Positions 52,357-61,772 are shown, counted from the first letter of the stretch. The stretch is DNA of 64,000 nt from JAXLQL01 sp046331625 (GCA_046331625.1 JAXLQL010000022.1:86363-150362), one strand, 5' to 3'. The notes: generated from the sequence alone by a model not told the origin. Numbers and translations: made by a program.

Positions 52357-52778
52357 CCGCCGTCAGAACAATAGAACTTGAAGTTGAGTTCGGTCTCCGG
52401 CCGGTCGTCGTGCCAATCCTGGAACGGCTTCAGCTCACGGCGACCCAACGGTTGCTTTGCGATTGCCGTCCGTCTCACCACGATGCTGACGTGCGGAGTT
52501 TGCCTGAGAACATCGCGCTTCAACGGGATCGCCTTGGGCTGAGCTGACCACGCCGCAGGCGACAAGGCATATTCCGACCCTCGTGATCACTTGCGAAGAT
52601 GAAAATCGTGTCGCCAACGGCGATCTTCTTGCCGCCGTGCATCGTTTTCTGAGAGCGAAAGGCGAACGCTGGCGCCCTCGAGTCTTTGACCTAGGCCTTG
52701 ATCACGAACAGCAAAACCGTTGGACTTCGCTTGCCAAAGTCAGCGTTACGACGGCACTGAAGGACGTCTCGGGCGCGA
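52357..52778. other. Intergenic region
   Basis: About 420 bases lie between the DUF2846-like gene and the convergent pal gene. A short plus-strand frame at 52583-52789 starts with MITCEDENRVANGD and has no recognised family. Nothing else is supported. Confidence 0.35.
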
Positions 52779-53381
52779 CTACGGCGTAGGGTTCGAATAT
52801 CGCAGATGCGCGCGCCGATTGCGCTGCCAACAGGCTTCGGTCGAATCGGTGCACTCGGGCCTGTCTTCACCGTAGCTGACCGTATCGATCCGCGAAGCGG
52901 GCAACCCTACGTCACCCAGAAACTCGCGGACCTTTTGCGCCCGCGCGTCGCCGAGCGCCAGGTTATAGGGGCTCGAACCGCGCTCATCGCAGTGGCCTTC
53001 CACCAGCAGTCGCGCCCCAGGCTGCGTTTCGAGTGCTTTGGCGAGGAGCCGGGCCGCTTCGCGCAGCGCGTCGACCGCGTCGGCGCGAAGGCGGTACTGG
53101 TCATAGTCGAAGTATGCATCGCCGAGCATGCCGTCGATGATTTCGACTTGTTGGCGAATCACGCGGTCGGCGCCAGTATTGCCAGTAGCAGTGGCAACGG
53201 CCGCCGGTTCGATTGGCGGCGTAGCCTCGCGAGACTCCCTTGAGGGCGGCTTTGCGAAATCCGAGTCGGTAGGGGCGGGCGGACCGGCGACGATCGGGGT
53301 TGGCACCCGCAGGAAGCGGTCGCCGTGGCGGCCTCCGCAAGAACAAATCGTCAAGCAGGCAAGCAGGATTGTGAATTTCAT
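52779..53381 (-). CDS. pal: Peptidoglycan-associated lipoprotein
   Basis: Pal anchors the outer membrane to peptidoglycan and works with the Tol system. The 200-residue protein starts MKFTILLACLTICSCGG, a lipoprotein signal with Cys15 as the likely lipidated residue. The C-terminal OmpA/Pal domain reads DAYFDYDQYRLRADAVDALR and EGHCDERGSSPYNLALGDAR, which bind diaminopimelate peptidoglycan; the last part has ASRIDTVSYGEDRPEC. An additional Cys pair is present (ECTDSTEACW). A longer frame upstream lacks sense. tolB, tolA or other tol genes are not next to it. It is divergent from the histidine kinase gene. Confidence 0.88.
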   Translation of the reverse strand: MKFTILLACLTICSCGGRHGDRFLRVPTPIVAGPPAPTDSDFAKPPSRESREATPPIEPAAVATATGNTGADRVIRQQVEIIDGMLGDAYFDYDQYRLRADAVDALREAARLLAKALETQPGARLLVEGHCDERGSSPYNLALGDARAQKVREFLGDVGLPASRIDTVSYGEDRPECTDSTEACWQRNRRAHLRYSNPTP

Positions 53382-53469
53382 AGATCCAGAAAACCCCGGA
53401 TCCGCAACTCGCGCCATCCCGCCGGGACGGTATTCCTCGCTCCGCCGCTTTCGCGTATCCTGGGAAACG

Positions 53470-54765
53470 ATGAACGGGCGTCGTCTGCTCTTCGGCTTTG
53501 GGGGACTCCTGCTTTTGATCGCCTTGACCGGCGGTTTCGCGGTCCTCGACATGCGGCGTTATCATCTCGGCAACCAACAACTTCGCCGCGAGACGGCCGA
53601 GCGCACCACCGCTCTGCAGCAAATCCGCGAAGCCGTGCTGCTCTCGGCTGCGCTCGCTTCCGACGCCCTGCTCACTCCGGAGAGCGCACCGGAACTGCGC
53701 CGCCGGATCGAAGCGCTGTCGCGCCGCTCGAGCGCCGACATGCAGTTCCTCACCCGCGCCGGCGAAACCACGGAAATCGCCGGGCTCCGCGCCGACCTCA
53801 AGAATTACTGGAGCGTGGTGGAGTTGATGGCGGAAGTCACCACCCGCGAGCGCCGCCGGGGCGTGGACGATTACTTCCGCACCGAGCTGGCCAAACGGCG
53901 CGAATCGATGTTGGCGGTTTCGCAGCGAGCGGCGAAGCTGCTAGCCGCCGAGTCTCGCATTCAAGAACAAAAACTCGAACAAATGTTCCAGGCCGCGCTC
54001 GGGCGCGTGATCGCCGGCCTGCTAGCCGCCTTGGCAGCCGGTACCGTGGTCGCCGTGCTCACCGGACGCCGCCTGATCCAAGCCGAAGAAGCGGCCGAGC
54101 GCCATCGCCGCAACCTCGAAGCGCTGAGCGCCCGAGTGGTTTCGCTACAGGAAGACGAGCGCCGAGCAGTGGCGCGCGAGCTGCATGACGGCATCGCGCA
54201 AGTGCTCTCCGCCCAGTTGATCGATATCGGCGGAGCCATCGGCCGCGCCCAGGACCCGGACGTGCGCTCGCGCCTCGAATCGGCGCGCAGCCTCGGTCAG
54301 CAGTGCCTCCAAGCGGTACGCGAGATGGCGATGAACCTGCGCCCCTCGATTCTCGACGACCTCGGCCTGGTGCCCGCCATCGAGTGGTTCGCCCGCGAGA
54401 TCGGCCGCCGGTTCAGCGTGGAAGTGAAGGTCTCCGCCGGCCAGCGCGATCTGCGCGATCTGCCCGACGAGATCAAGACGTGCATCTTCCGCGTGACCCA
54501 GGAAGCCGTTACCAATTCCGCACGGCACTCGGGCGCCTCTTCGGTTCAGGTGTCGCTCCACGAAGCCAACGGCCACGTAACGCTCGCCGTGGAAGACAAC
54601 GGCCGCGGCTTCGATCCTGAGAAAACGCGCGGACTCGGATTGATGGGAATGTACGAGCGCGTGCAGCGCGTGGGCGGCGAGTTCCAGCCGATGTCGCATC
54701 CCGGTGGCGGCACCCGCATTGACGTGCGCATCCCCGTTCCCATGGCCGCGTTGGCGGTGGCTTGA
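53470..54765 (+). CDS. NarL-type sensor histidine kinase
   Basis: The 431-residue kinase has two membrane helices (about 7-27 and 179-199) bordering a helical periplasmic sensor of about 150 residues. The HisKA_3 domain carries the phosphorylated His239 in RRAVARELHDGIAQVLSAQL. The ATP-binding domain has TCIFRVTQEAVTNSARHSGA, then VEDNGRGFDPEKTRGLGLMG. It would autophosphorylate in response to an external signal and pass phosphate to the adjacent regulator. Its stop overlaps the next start as TGATG. The signal is unknown. Confidence 0.92.
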   Translation: MNGRRLLFGFGGLLLLIALTGGFAVLDMRRYHLGNQQLRRETAERTTALQQIREAVLLSAALASDALLTPESAPELRRRIEALSRRSSADMQFLTRAGETTEIAGLRADLKNYWSVVELMAEVTTRERRRGVDDYFRTELAKRRESMLAVSQRAAKLLAAESRIQEQKLEQMFQAALGRVIAGLLAALAAGTVVAVLTGRRLIQAEEAAERHRRNLEALSARVVSLQEDERRAVARELHDGIAQVLSAQLIDIGGAIGRAQDPDVRSRLESARSLGQQCLQAVREMAMNLRPSILDDLGLVPAIEWFAREIGRRFSVEVKVSAGQRDLRDLPDEIKTCIFRVTQEAVTNSARHSGASSVQVSLHEANGHVTLAVEDNGRGFDPEKTRGLGLMGMYERVQRVGGEFQPMSHPGGGTRIDVRIPVPMAALAVA

Positions 54766-55604
54766 TGGCGATCCGTGTATTGCTCGCCGACGATCATGGG
54801 ATCCTGCGAGCCGGCTTGCGTGCGCTGATCGAACGCGAACCCGGAATCGAAGTGGTCGGCGAAGCCGAAGACGGACGCCGCGCTGTGGAGTTGGCGGCGG
54901 GCGCCACGCCCGACGTGGTGATTCTCGATATCGGCATGCCCGTGCTCAATGGCGTGGACGCGGCGGGCCAAATCAGTGAAGCGCATCCGGGAATCGCGAT
55001 CGTGATGTTGAGCATGCATGCCGACGAGAGCTACGTGCTGCGCAGCCTCAAAGCCGGAGCGCGCGGATACCTTCTCAAAGACAAGGCCGAGACAGAGTTG
55101 CTCGAGGCGATCCGCACCGTGCGCGGAGGCCGCCCGTTCTTCAGCCCCCGGATCCGTGAAATGCTGCGCGATGACCATGTCATCCGGCTCCGCCGCCAGG
55201 GCGTGGAAGACCGCTTTGACCTGCTCTCGGCGCGCGAGCGCGAGATCCTGCAACTGATCGGCGAGGGGCGCGCCAACAAGGAGATCGCCGCGCTACTGCA
55301 CCTCAGTCCGTACACGGTGGAGACGCATCGCGGCCACATCCTGCACAGCTCGACCTCCTCCACGGTAGGAATTGGTGCTCTACGCGGTGCGCAAAGGATT
55401 GGTGACTTTTTGATCGTTGCCGCCCGCGCCGAGTGCTACCTTGGAAAGGTTGACGATGCAGAAGGCAGGGATCCGCGCCAGGTGGGTAGCGCTCGGGTAC
55501 TTCATGTTGCTGGCGCTGGTCGCGGTCGTGCGGCCCGTGCCCATCGCGCTCCGCGGGTTTCTCTTCGCCGCGCCGCTCGCGATCGGAACGGCGTTGCGCC
55601 TTGA
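54765..55604 (+). CDS. NarL/LuxR response regulator, C-terminus damaged by a frameshift
   Basis: The regulator starts with ATG overlapping the kinase stop. Its receiver domain has D10 and D55 (VVILDIGMP) as acid pocket and phospho-acceptor, plus GYLLKDKAE. The LuxR DNA-binding domain runs LLSAREREILQLIGEGRANK and EIAALLHLSPYTVETHRGHI. The next residues are off pattern. If one G of the GG at 55368-55369 is removed, the frame reads STVELVLYAVRKGLVTF and stops at 55413, as family members end. Just before it, HSSTS replaces the usual HKLDLH. As read here the frame runs on to 55604 and overlaps the PAP2 gene. This is a recent frameshift or a sequence error. Confidence 0.75.
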   Translation: MAIRVLLADDHGILRAGLRALIEREPGIEVVGEAEDGRRAVELAAGATPDVVILDIGMPVLNGVDAAGQISEAHPGIAIVMLSMHADESYVLRSLKAGARGYLLKDKAETELLEAIRTVRGGRPFFSPRIREMLRDDHVIRLRRQGVEDRFDLLSAREREILQLIGEGRANKEIAALLHLSPYTVETHRGHILHSSTSSTVGIGALRGAQRIGDFLIVAARAECYLGKVDDAEGRDPRQVGSARVLHVAGAGRGRAARAHRAPRVSLRRAARDRNGVAP

Positions 55605-56445
55605 ACCCGCTTCCTCGCGGCCGTGGTCGCGAGTGACGCGCGACTGGGCGTCGCTCGCGCTCATTCTCGTGGGCTACTGGAGCCTGCAGTCGTTTTCGAG
55701 CCCGCCTTCGGAGAAATGGCAGACGCTTTGGGTGGGTTGGGATCGCCAGGTGCTGACTGGCCTCCGCGCTGCGCTCGAATTCGCCGGACCGGTGGTCCCG
55801 TTTGTCCTCGAGAGCCTGTATCTGCTGCTCTATGCCATTCCGCCGATCGCGCTCGGCGTGCTCTACGCCTGCGGAGCCCGAAAGCAGGCAGAACATTACT
55901 TGTTGGTTTTGTTCCTGGGAACTTTCTCCGCCTACGCCTTGCTGCTGGTGATTCCCGTGGAGTCGCCGCGGGTGGCTTTTCCCGGAGCGGACCTGCCCGG
56001 CTTCCACGGCTTCCCCCGCACCGTGAACACGTGGCTGCTCGATCGCTTCGACATTTCCACCAGCGTTTTCCCCAGCGGACACGTCGCGGTGGCGTTTTCC
56101 TCCGCGTTCGGTTTGTGGACCGTGCTTCGTCACCGGCCGCGCATTCCGGCGATGGCGTTCCTCGTGGCTCTGCTCGTCTACACGGCGACGGTGTACGGCC
56201 GGTATCACTACGCAGTAGATGGCCTAACCAGCATCTTGGTAACGTTCGTGGCGTGGCGCGCTGCGGTTTGGCTCAAGCCCTCCATGGCATCCGCGGAGAG
56301 TCGCCCGATTGCTCGTGAAACGCAGAGTGCTGGGGCATCGCTATCGGTTGGAGGAAACGATGCCGCCGCAAAGGCCCAGCATGGGCTCGAACGAGCCCGA
56401 TGCCAGAACGCTACAAGAGAAACTGAACGCCCGGCTCACTCCTAG
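55456..56445 (+). CDS. PAP2-family membrane phosphatase
   Basis: The 329-residue protein has about eight membrane helices and the PAP2 motifs FPSGHVAVAFSSAFGL (PSGH 206-209) and VYGRYHYAVDGLTS (Arg249, His251, Asp255). It would dephosphorylate a lipid phosphate or act in inositol-lipid/undecaprenyl recycling. The first motif is represented by FPRTVNTW. The ATG has AAAGG at good spacing (GGAAAGGTTGACG). The last ~55 residues are not family-like. The stop codon TAG (56443-56445) is the start of the MITE-like relic at 56442-56535. Confidence 0.85.
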   Translation: MQKAGIRARWVALGYFMLLALVAVVRPVPIALRGFLFAAPLAIGTALRLEPASSRPWSRVTRDWASLALILVGYWSLQSFSSPPSEKWQTLWVGWDRQVLTGLRAALEFAGPVVPFVLESLYLLLYAIPPIALGVLYACGARKQAEHYLLVLFLGTFSAYALLLVIPVESPRVAFPGADLPGFHGFPRTVNTWLLDRFDISTSVFPSGHVAVAFSSAFGLWTVLRHRPRIPAMAFLVALLVYTATVYGRYHYAVDGLTSILVTFVAWRAAVWLKPSMASAESRPIARETQSAGASLSVGGNDAAAKAQHGLERARCQNATRETERPAHS

Positions 56446-56535
56446 CCCCTGGCCAAAGTCCCGTGGGCCTCGCGGCGCTGGCACAAACCCTGGGCCGCCC
56501 CCAACGCGGCCCGCGCTGCTCAGCACGGGCTGCGA
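56442..56535. repeat. MITE-like dispersed repeat, remnant copy 3
   Basis: This ~94-base relic retains CTAGCCCCTGGCCAAAGTCC at the left and a right end GCACGGGCTGCGAG, with a middle (CTGGCACAAACCCTGGGCCG) related to the central part of the full copies. It appears to have lost about 180 interior bases. Its left CTAG contains the stop codon of the PAP2 gene. Confidence 0.65.
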
Positions 56536-56926
56536 GCCCGCACTCGGTGGTGGATGGCGTATTCACGCGAATGGCCGTAGTCCGATTTCAGCAGTCGATG
56601 TGAGCACCAGCGCCTACATGCGATCCCGTTCCATCCGCAGCCGGCGCAAACGACCCGCTGGGCGGCCGGTACGGCCATGGCCAGCGTGATCGCACGAACG
56701 TCACTTGCCACGCTCGCGCCGTTTCGCCTGGGCCAAGGGAAGGGTGGTGGCTCTGGTGCCGTGGACACCGGGGGGCTGTGGGGCTGATCTCGGCCGGTCC
56801 AGCGATTTTTGGCAGGCTTCAGGACACCAGCGGATACGCCCTCGGAACTACCCGGATCACCCGGATCACAATCTATCGCATGCGATGGCCGACACCGCTG
56901 GTGGAAAGTCTGGTAGCATTCCCCGA
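56536..56926. other. Intergenic region before the MFS gene
   Basis: About 390 bases between the repeat remnant and the MFS start. No family-like frame or RNA is recognised. Confidence 0.35.
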
Positions 56927-58225
56927 ATGAAGACCTCGCTGTTCTTCGGGCTCGTGGTCCTGTTCCTGATCAACATCCTCAACTTCTATGACCGCAACAT
57001 AGCGGGAGCCTTGGCCGAGCCGATGAAGCACGAGTTCCATCTCTCTGACTCGCAAATCGGACTGCTGAGTAGCGCGTTCATCTGGCTCTACGCGGTCGTC
57101 GGAGTCGGCCTCGGTTGGCTTGCCGACCGCCTGGCGCGCAAGTGGATCCTCGCCATCGGAGTCGCAGTCTGGGCTGCGCTCACGGGCCTGAACGCCCTGG
57201 CGCAGACCTTCACGCACTTGATCATCGCCAGGCTCGGCGTGGCCGTGGGCGAGGCTGTAGTGGCGCCCACCGCCACCAGTTGGATCGGCGATCTCTTCCC
57301 GCAGGAAAAGCGCGCTCGCGCCCTCTCGGTCTTCATGCTCGGTGTGCCAATCGGCGGCGCCCTGAGTTATCTCTTCAGTGGACCCGCCGCGCAAGCCTTC
57401 GGTTGGCGCACGGCCATGGTGTTGGCGGCAGTTCCTGCGCTGGTGCTCGTCCCGCTGCTGCTGTTCCTCGACGAGCCGCCGCGCGGAGCCACCGAGCCGC
57501 ATCTGCGCGAGGCCTCGGGATCGATGTGGAGCGTGCTCCGCATTCCCACGCTCTGGTGGATCATCGCGTCCGGCGCGCTGCTCAACTTCAACATGTACGC
57601 CTACGGCACGTTCATGGTGTCGTTCTTCATCCGCATTCACTCGCAGACGCTCGCGAACGCCGGCGTTCTCACCGGCGTCATGTACGCGATCGGCGGGCTT
57701 GCGGGCGCGATGCTCGGAGGCAATCTCGCGGACCGCTTCGTCAAGCAGCGCCGCGATGCGAGGATGCTGGTAGCCGCGGCCATCGCGTTGCTCGGAGCAC
57801 CCACCGCGTATCTCGGCATCGTGCAACCGAAGGGCTCCCTGCCGATCGCGCTCGCGATGTTCACGCTCGCGTACGGCGCGTGCAACGCCTACTACGGTCC
57901 GGTGTATTCGTCGATCCAAGACATCGTGCCGCCGTCGATGCGGGCGCGCGCCATGTCGATCTACTTCATGCTCATGTACATGATGGGCGCGTCGATGGGT
58001 CCGCTGCTCACCGGCCGCTTGTCCGACTGGCGTGCCGCCGAAGCAGCCAAGGCCGCGGGCTCGGTGACGATCGAAGCAGCGCATCGCGCAACGGGGCTGC
58101 AGGAAGCCGTGCTCATCATTCCCGTGCTGTCGTTCTTTCTGGCGATCGCGCTTTGGGCGGGGTCGCGCACGATCGGTCGCGATATGGACTCGTGCCGCAA
58201 CTTGGCTACGTCAGCCGCAGCCTGA
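56927..58225 (+). CDS. MFS transporter, spinster-like
   Basis: This 432-residue protein is a major-facilitator transporter with 12 predicted helices. The motif GWLADRLARKWILAIGVAVW matches the conserved loop 2-3 signature and the start NILNFYDRNIAGALAEPMKH fits the spinster/hexuronate-like subfamilies. It has RLGVAVGEAVVAPTATSWIG and GDLFPQEKRARALSVFMLGV. The substrate could be a sugar acid, lipid or drug; nothing in the sequence decides. The chosen ATG follows a GC-rich stretch and starts with the first helix. Confidence 0.88.
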   Translation: MKTSLFFGLVVLFLINILNFYDRNIAGALAEPMKHEFHLSDSQIGLLSSAFIWLYAVVGVGLGWLADRLARKWILAIGVAVWAALTGLNALAQTFTHLIIARLGVAVGEAVVAPTATSWIGDLFPQEKRARALSVFMLGVPIGGALSYLFSGPAAQAFGWRTAMVLAAVPALVLVPLLLFLDEPPRGATEPHLREASGSMWSVLRIPTLWWIIASGALLNFNMYAYGTFMVSFFIRIHSQTLANAGVLTGVMYAIGGLAGAMLGGNLADRFVKQRRDARMLVAAAIALLGAPTAYLGIVQPKGSLPIALAMFTLAYGACNAYYGPVYSSIQDIVPPSMRARAMSIYFMLMYMMGASMGPLLTGRLSDWRAAEAAKAAGSVTIEAAHRATGLQEAVLIIPVLSFFLAIALWAGSRTIGRDMDSCRNLATSAAA

Positions 58226-58227
58226 GT

Positions 58228-59466
58228 CTACTTCTTCGGGGTCCGCTCGCCCAGGTTGATCCGGATCAGCGTATGCACCGGAAACTCCACCTCGGCGCCG
58301 CGAGCAATCAACGTCGAGTAGATACCCATCCCGGCTCCGGCGATTGCAATTCCGGACGCGAGCTTCCGCGATGCCTGCCCTACCGCCATTCCTACCAAGC
58401 CCATCCCCGCCGCACCTGATTGTGCCCGGCCCCAGTAGTCCTGATCGGGGACGCCTTGCGCGTTGTAGTCCTGGTGGAACGAGAGCCCTGCGGCCGCGGT
58501 GGCGAGCGCCGGCACAATGAATCGCGACTTCGGCCGGCTCACGAGTGCAGTTCCTTCCGAATCGAGCGCGAGGTGAGCGCTCGCCTCGAAATCGATGCCC
58601 TCGAGGTATCCCTGGATCGGCCGTGGCGCGCCAATCGGCGGCTCTATCTGGCGAAAGATAAAATGTAACTTCCCGCTGCGCTGGAAGAAGCGCGCCTTCC
58701 GGGCGGCGGTTACTTCGCCGTGCAACCGGCTGCCTTCGGGGACCAGTAGCGCTCCATCGGCGCCGAACACAGGCCGCGTCACCGCCGCTTCCACTCTGTC
58801 TCCGACTCGCGCGGTCGCCGAGCTCACCTTGGTAAGCAAGCGCGCCTCCAACTCTCCACTTCCTGGCTCGGCGGGAAGGCTCGGCGCCATCACTGGATTC
58901 CGCAGCACGGAAACGAACGCTGTGCCCGCCGGCCAGGACTGCCTGCGGTACGGCAACATCGCGAGTAGCCGTGCTTGCGCCTGCTTCAGCTTTCCTGGTT
59001 CTCGAAACGAGAGCAGCGCTTTCGGATGCATGCCACGAAAGCGGTCCGCCACCGCGGACTTTCCACGCGGGGCCACGCGGGCCAAGCGTTCGGCTCCACG
59101 CGCCGGTTCGGTCGAGAGCGTCAGCCGCGTTCCGTCGTTCAGCACTGCCGTGTCAAACTGCGCTCGCGCCACTCGCGCCGGCGTGAGGTCTCCGCCCAAC
59201 GCGGCCAGGACCCGCCGCGCCGCCGGCACGCGTTCGATCTCGGCCAGGCGACCCTCCACGATGGCGCCCGCCGGGAGCACCATGCGGTCAAACGCATACA
59301 CGGGTTCGATCAACCTGCCTCGCAGCGGCGATCCCACGGAACCGATCCGCACGCGTTCTTCGAGGGCGATCCGAAGCACTTCGCCGGCTTTGACTTCCAC
59401 GCGCGCCGCTTGTTCTTGGCTCCAAGCGGAGAGGGTTGCGAGCAAGATCAGGACCGGTGTGCGCAT
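58228..59466 (-). CDS. Secreted protein of unknown function
   Basis: The 412-residue protein starts MRTPVLILLATLSAWSQEQA, a signal peptide. It contains repeated beta-barrel-like pieces (GSPLRGRLIEPVYAFDRMVL, PAGAIVEGRLAEIERVP, GALLVPEGSRLHGEVTAARK) similar to outer-membrane or VirB10-like domains. The end has a hydrophobic alpha region (GAAGMGLVGMAVGQASRKLA with SGIAIAGAGMGIYSTLIARG) and ends in FPVHTLIRINLGERTPKK. No catalytic motif is seen. The family name is not known. It is convergent with the MFS gene, 2 bases away. Confidence 0.7.
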   Translation of the reverse strand: MRTPVLILLATLSAWSQEQAARVEVKAGEVLRIALEERVRIGSVGSPLRGRLIEPVYAFDRMVLPAGAIVEGRLAEIERVPAARRVLAALGGDLTPARVARAQFDTAVLNDGTRLTLSTEPARGAERLARVAPRGKSAVADRFRGMHPKALLSFREPGKLKQAQARLLAMLPYRRQSWPAGTAFVSVLRNPVMAPSLPAEPGSGELEARLLTKVSSATARVGDRVEAAVTRPVFGADGALLVPEGSRLHGEVTAARKARFFQRSGKLHFIFRQIEPPIGAPRPIQGYLEGIDFEASAHLALDSEGTALVSRPKSRFIVPALATAAAGLSFHQDYNAQGVPDQDYWGRAQSGAAGMGLVGMAVGQASRKLASGIAIAGAGMGIYSTLIARGAEVEFPVHTLIRINLGERTPKK

Positions 59467-59518
59467 CGATTAGGTAGTCGCTTCGGCGAAGGTCCAGTGT
59501 ATCAGCGCACTGTTACCA

Positions 59519-60598
59519 CTACGTGTCGAACCGCACCGAGTCCCCGCTCCACGTCGGCGACTCCGGGCACTTCTCCGCCAAGGCCGCGAACGCACAGTAC
59601 TCCACCGTCACCTTTTGCCGCGCGGGCAGCCAGCGATACCCGGGCACGCCGAAGAGCGACCCGCGCTCGATCATCTGCTTGCGCGACTCGGGCATCGGCG
59701 AAACGCCGAACTCCATCCCACAGGTGATCTCGCGCCCATCCCACGGAGCGAGTTCGCGCAGCCGGTTCTCTTCCCAGCGGCCGATCCACGGGAAATCCGT
59801 CTGCTTCCACGCGTACCCGAAGGCGAGCTTCCACTTCGGATGCCACCCGATGAAGTGCGCCTGCTCGCGTGCCGGATCCATCAGAGTGGCCGTGTATCCG
59901 GCCGATCTCGCATCGCCCGGATAGAGCCGGAGATCCGTCACGCCGCCATCGGCGCGCGGGCACATGGGCCAATCGAATTCGGCGCCGATCTTCTGGTAGC
60001 CTTTCCCTCCAGCGAAGTCGGCTTCAAGCACTTTCGAGCGCGTACCCGGGAGCCGGAACTGCGTCACACCGGGCTCGACGAACGGTGCGCCCAAGGAGAC
60101 GTGCTGGGTCCAAGCCGAGGGCCGGTCGCACGCCGAAACATTTTCCACGGCTTCCGTGATACGGAGCACCGAGCTTCCGGGGTTCAGCGCCAGCCGCCGT
60201 TCGAAGCGCAAGCCGGCCTCGCGAAAGAACGACCGCGCCACCAGCGCACCCGGCGACTCTTCCACTTCGTACAGCGCGATCGATGACTCGCCGTGTACTG
60301 TCATGCCGGCCGCGGCTTCGGCTTCACTGGGTCCACCGAAGAGGTCGAGGCACAGGTTGTGCCCGAAGATACCGGCCAGGAGCTTGGCTTCGGCATCTCC
60401 GCCGTAGGCGCCGCCGTGGCGCGCGGCATCGTACGCCGAGGGCTCCATGCTCGGCCACTGCGGAGTCCAGAGCGGATTGACGTCCGCGCCGGCATGCAGG
60501 ATCGATGCGATGTGCCCGCCCTCCACGGTGATGGTCACCGTCAACACTCCGTTCGAAAGCCGGTGGGCCCGGCGCCCGCGATATTCGATTTCCGCCAT
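59519..60598 (-). CDS. Aldose-1-epimerase-like protein
   Basis: The 359-residue protein resembles galactose mutarotase-like folds: NGVLTVTITVEGGHIASILH, then WTQHVSLGAPFVEPGVTQFR and FIGWHPKWKLAFGYAWKQ. It lacks a signal peptide and would act on a sugar in the cytoplasm. The His/Glu catalytic pattern is only partly recognisable (TQHV, EFGVSP), so the exact reaction is open. It lies upstream of 58228 on the same strand, 52 bases away. Confidence 0.7.
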   Translation of the reverse strand: MAEIEYRGRRAHRLSNGVLTVTITVEGGHIASILHAGADVNPLWTPQWPSMEPSAYDAARHGGAYGGDAEAKLLAGIFGHNLCLDLFGGPSEAEAAAGMTVHGESSIALYEVEESPGALVARSFFREAGLRFERRLALNPGSSVLRITEAVENVSACDRPSAWTQHVSLGAPFVEPGVTQFRLPGTRSKVLEADFAGGKGYQKIGAEFDWPMCPRADGGVTDLRLYPGDARSAGYTATLMDPAREQAHFIGWHPKWKLAFGYAWKQTDFPWIGRWEENRLRELAPWDGREITCGMEFGVSPMPESRKQMIERGSLFGVPGYRWLPARQKVTVEYCAFAALAEKCPESPTWSGDSVRFDT

Positions 60599-60639
60599 GA
60601 TGACTGAGAACTGTTAGCGTACACTGAAGGCGTACCGCG

Positions 60640-61203
60640 ATGCACAAGCCGGCTTGCTTTGCCATGCTCGCCGCCACGTTGCTGGCCGCTTCGTTCTGGG
60701 ATTCGAAGGAACCCAAGGATTGGAGCGAAGACGAACTCAACAGACTTCTCACCGATTCTCCCTGGGCGCGCTCCGATGCGTACCTCGCGTCGTCTGAGGC
60801 GATGAGGCTCGCCGAGCAGGAGTGGCGCCGCCGCCATGAAGCGAAGCAGCTCGATGCTCCCGACCCAGGCGAAGACGACTACTTCGAATTCATCCGCAAC
60901 GATCGCGGCAAGCATGTGGTGCTGGCCGTGCGCGTGACGGACTTCAACCAGATGGCCGACGCCAAGGAGATCCGCGAGATGGAGAAGAACTGCTGGCTTC
61001 GCTCGGGCAAGCAGAAGATCCGCGCGAGCGGCCACTTTCCGCCCACGTCGCGCGACGCGTTCCTTCGCCTGGTGTTTCCCAGGCCCGAGGCTGCCGTCAA
61101 GAATCTCAAGTTCGATCTGTATCTCCCCGGCGTTGCAGGCACGTTTCGGCAGTTGGAGTTCGAGCTCAAGGAGATGAGTTACAAGGGTCGCACCGACTAC
61201 TAG
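60640..61203 (+). CDS. Secreted hypothetical protein of acidobacterial type
   Basis: The 187-residue product starts MHKPACFAMLAATLLAASFW, a signal. Next is KDWSEDELNRLLTDSPWARS, a pattern seen in acidobacterial secreted proteins, sometimes with GWxTD-type domains. A middle segment (DDYFEFIRNDRGKHVVLAVR) and a final beta part (KNLKFDLYLPGVAGTFRQLE) complete it. Its function is unknown. It is divergent from the epimerase-like gene, with 41 bases between. Confidence 0.65.
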   Translation: MHKPACFAMLAATLLAASFWDSKEPKDWSEDELNRLLTDSPWARSDAYLASSEAMRLAEQEWRRRHEAKQLDAPDPGEDDYFEFIRNDRGKHVVLAVRVTDFNQMADAKEIREMEKNCWLRSGKQKIRASGHFPPTSRDAFLRLVFPRPEAAVKNLKFDLYLPGVAGTFRQLEFELKEMSYKGRTDY

Positions 61204-61310
61204 CTGGTGCAGTCCGTGTGGCGGACGATGCGTGCGGCGCGGCTTCAGAATGCCTTCTGCTCGCCACAATTTCCGGGACCGGCTACTCGTGCGCGCCCTA
61301 TCCTGAAGTC

Positions 61311-61772
61311 ATGAAAACCCTCGCTTGGATGACGCTCGCCGCCGGTTGTGGTTACCTTCTGGGCGCCCGAAAGGACTTCCGCCAGGACATCATGGCTGCC
61401 GACCGCGCCTTCGACGCACGCACGGCAGAACAACGCATCGACGGTTGGGTCTGGTGGTTCGCGCCGGATGGAAAGATGGTCCGGCGCAATGGAGAAGTGG
61501 TGGAAGGCCACGAAGCCATCCGCAAGTACATGGGTCCCGGGCTGGCTGAGAAAGGTGCGTCGTTGCGATGGGCGCCGGAGTTCGCCGAAGCTTCGAAGTC
61601 GGGCGATCTCGGATACACCTGCGGACGGAGCAAGTATCGTGGGCTGGATGAAAGCGGGGCGGTGGTGGAAAGCGACGGACGCTATGTCACCATCTGGCGG
61701 CGGGGCCCGGACGGATCGTGGAAAGTAGCGCTCGACATCGGGGTGAGCAATCCTCCGAAGAAGGTTCCCTAG
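61311..61772 (+). CDS. SnoaL/DUF4440-like protein
   Basis: The 153-residue protein has a short hydrophobic start (MKTLAWMTLAAGCGYLLGAR) and a SnoaL/NTF2-like core: AADRAFDARTAEQRIDGWVW, then MVRRNGEVVEGHEAIRKYMG and SDGRYVTIWRRGPDGSWKVA. It would be secreted or membrane-attached. Such proteins bind or process small molecules. Its role here is unknown. It follows the previous gene on the same strand by about 107 bases. Confidence 0.75.
   Translation: MKTLAWMTLAAGCGYLLGARKDFRQDIMAADRAFDARTAEQRIDGWVWWFAPDGKMVRRNGEVVEGHEAIRKYMGPGLAEKGASLRWAPEFAEASKSGDLGYTCGRSKYRGLDESGAVVESDGRYVTIWRRGPDGSWKVALDIGVSNPPKKVP

Noticed and set aside
52583..52789. 68-residue plus frame starting MITCEDENRV
   Set aside because: No ribosome binding site or family, and it overlaps the end of pal.
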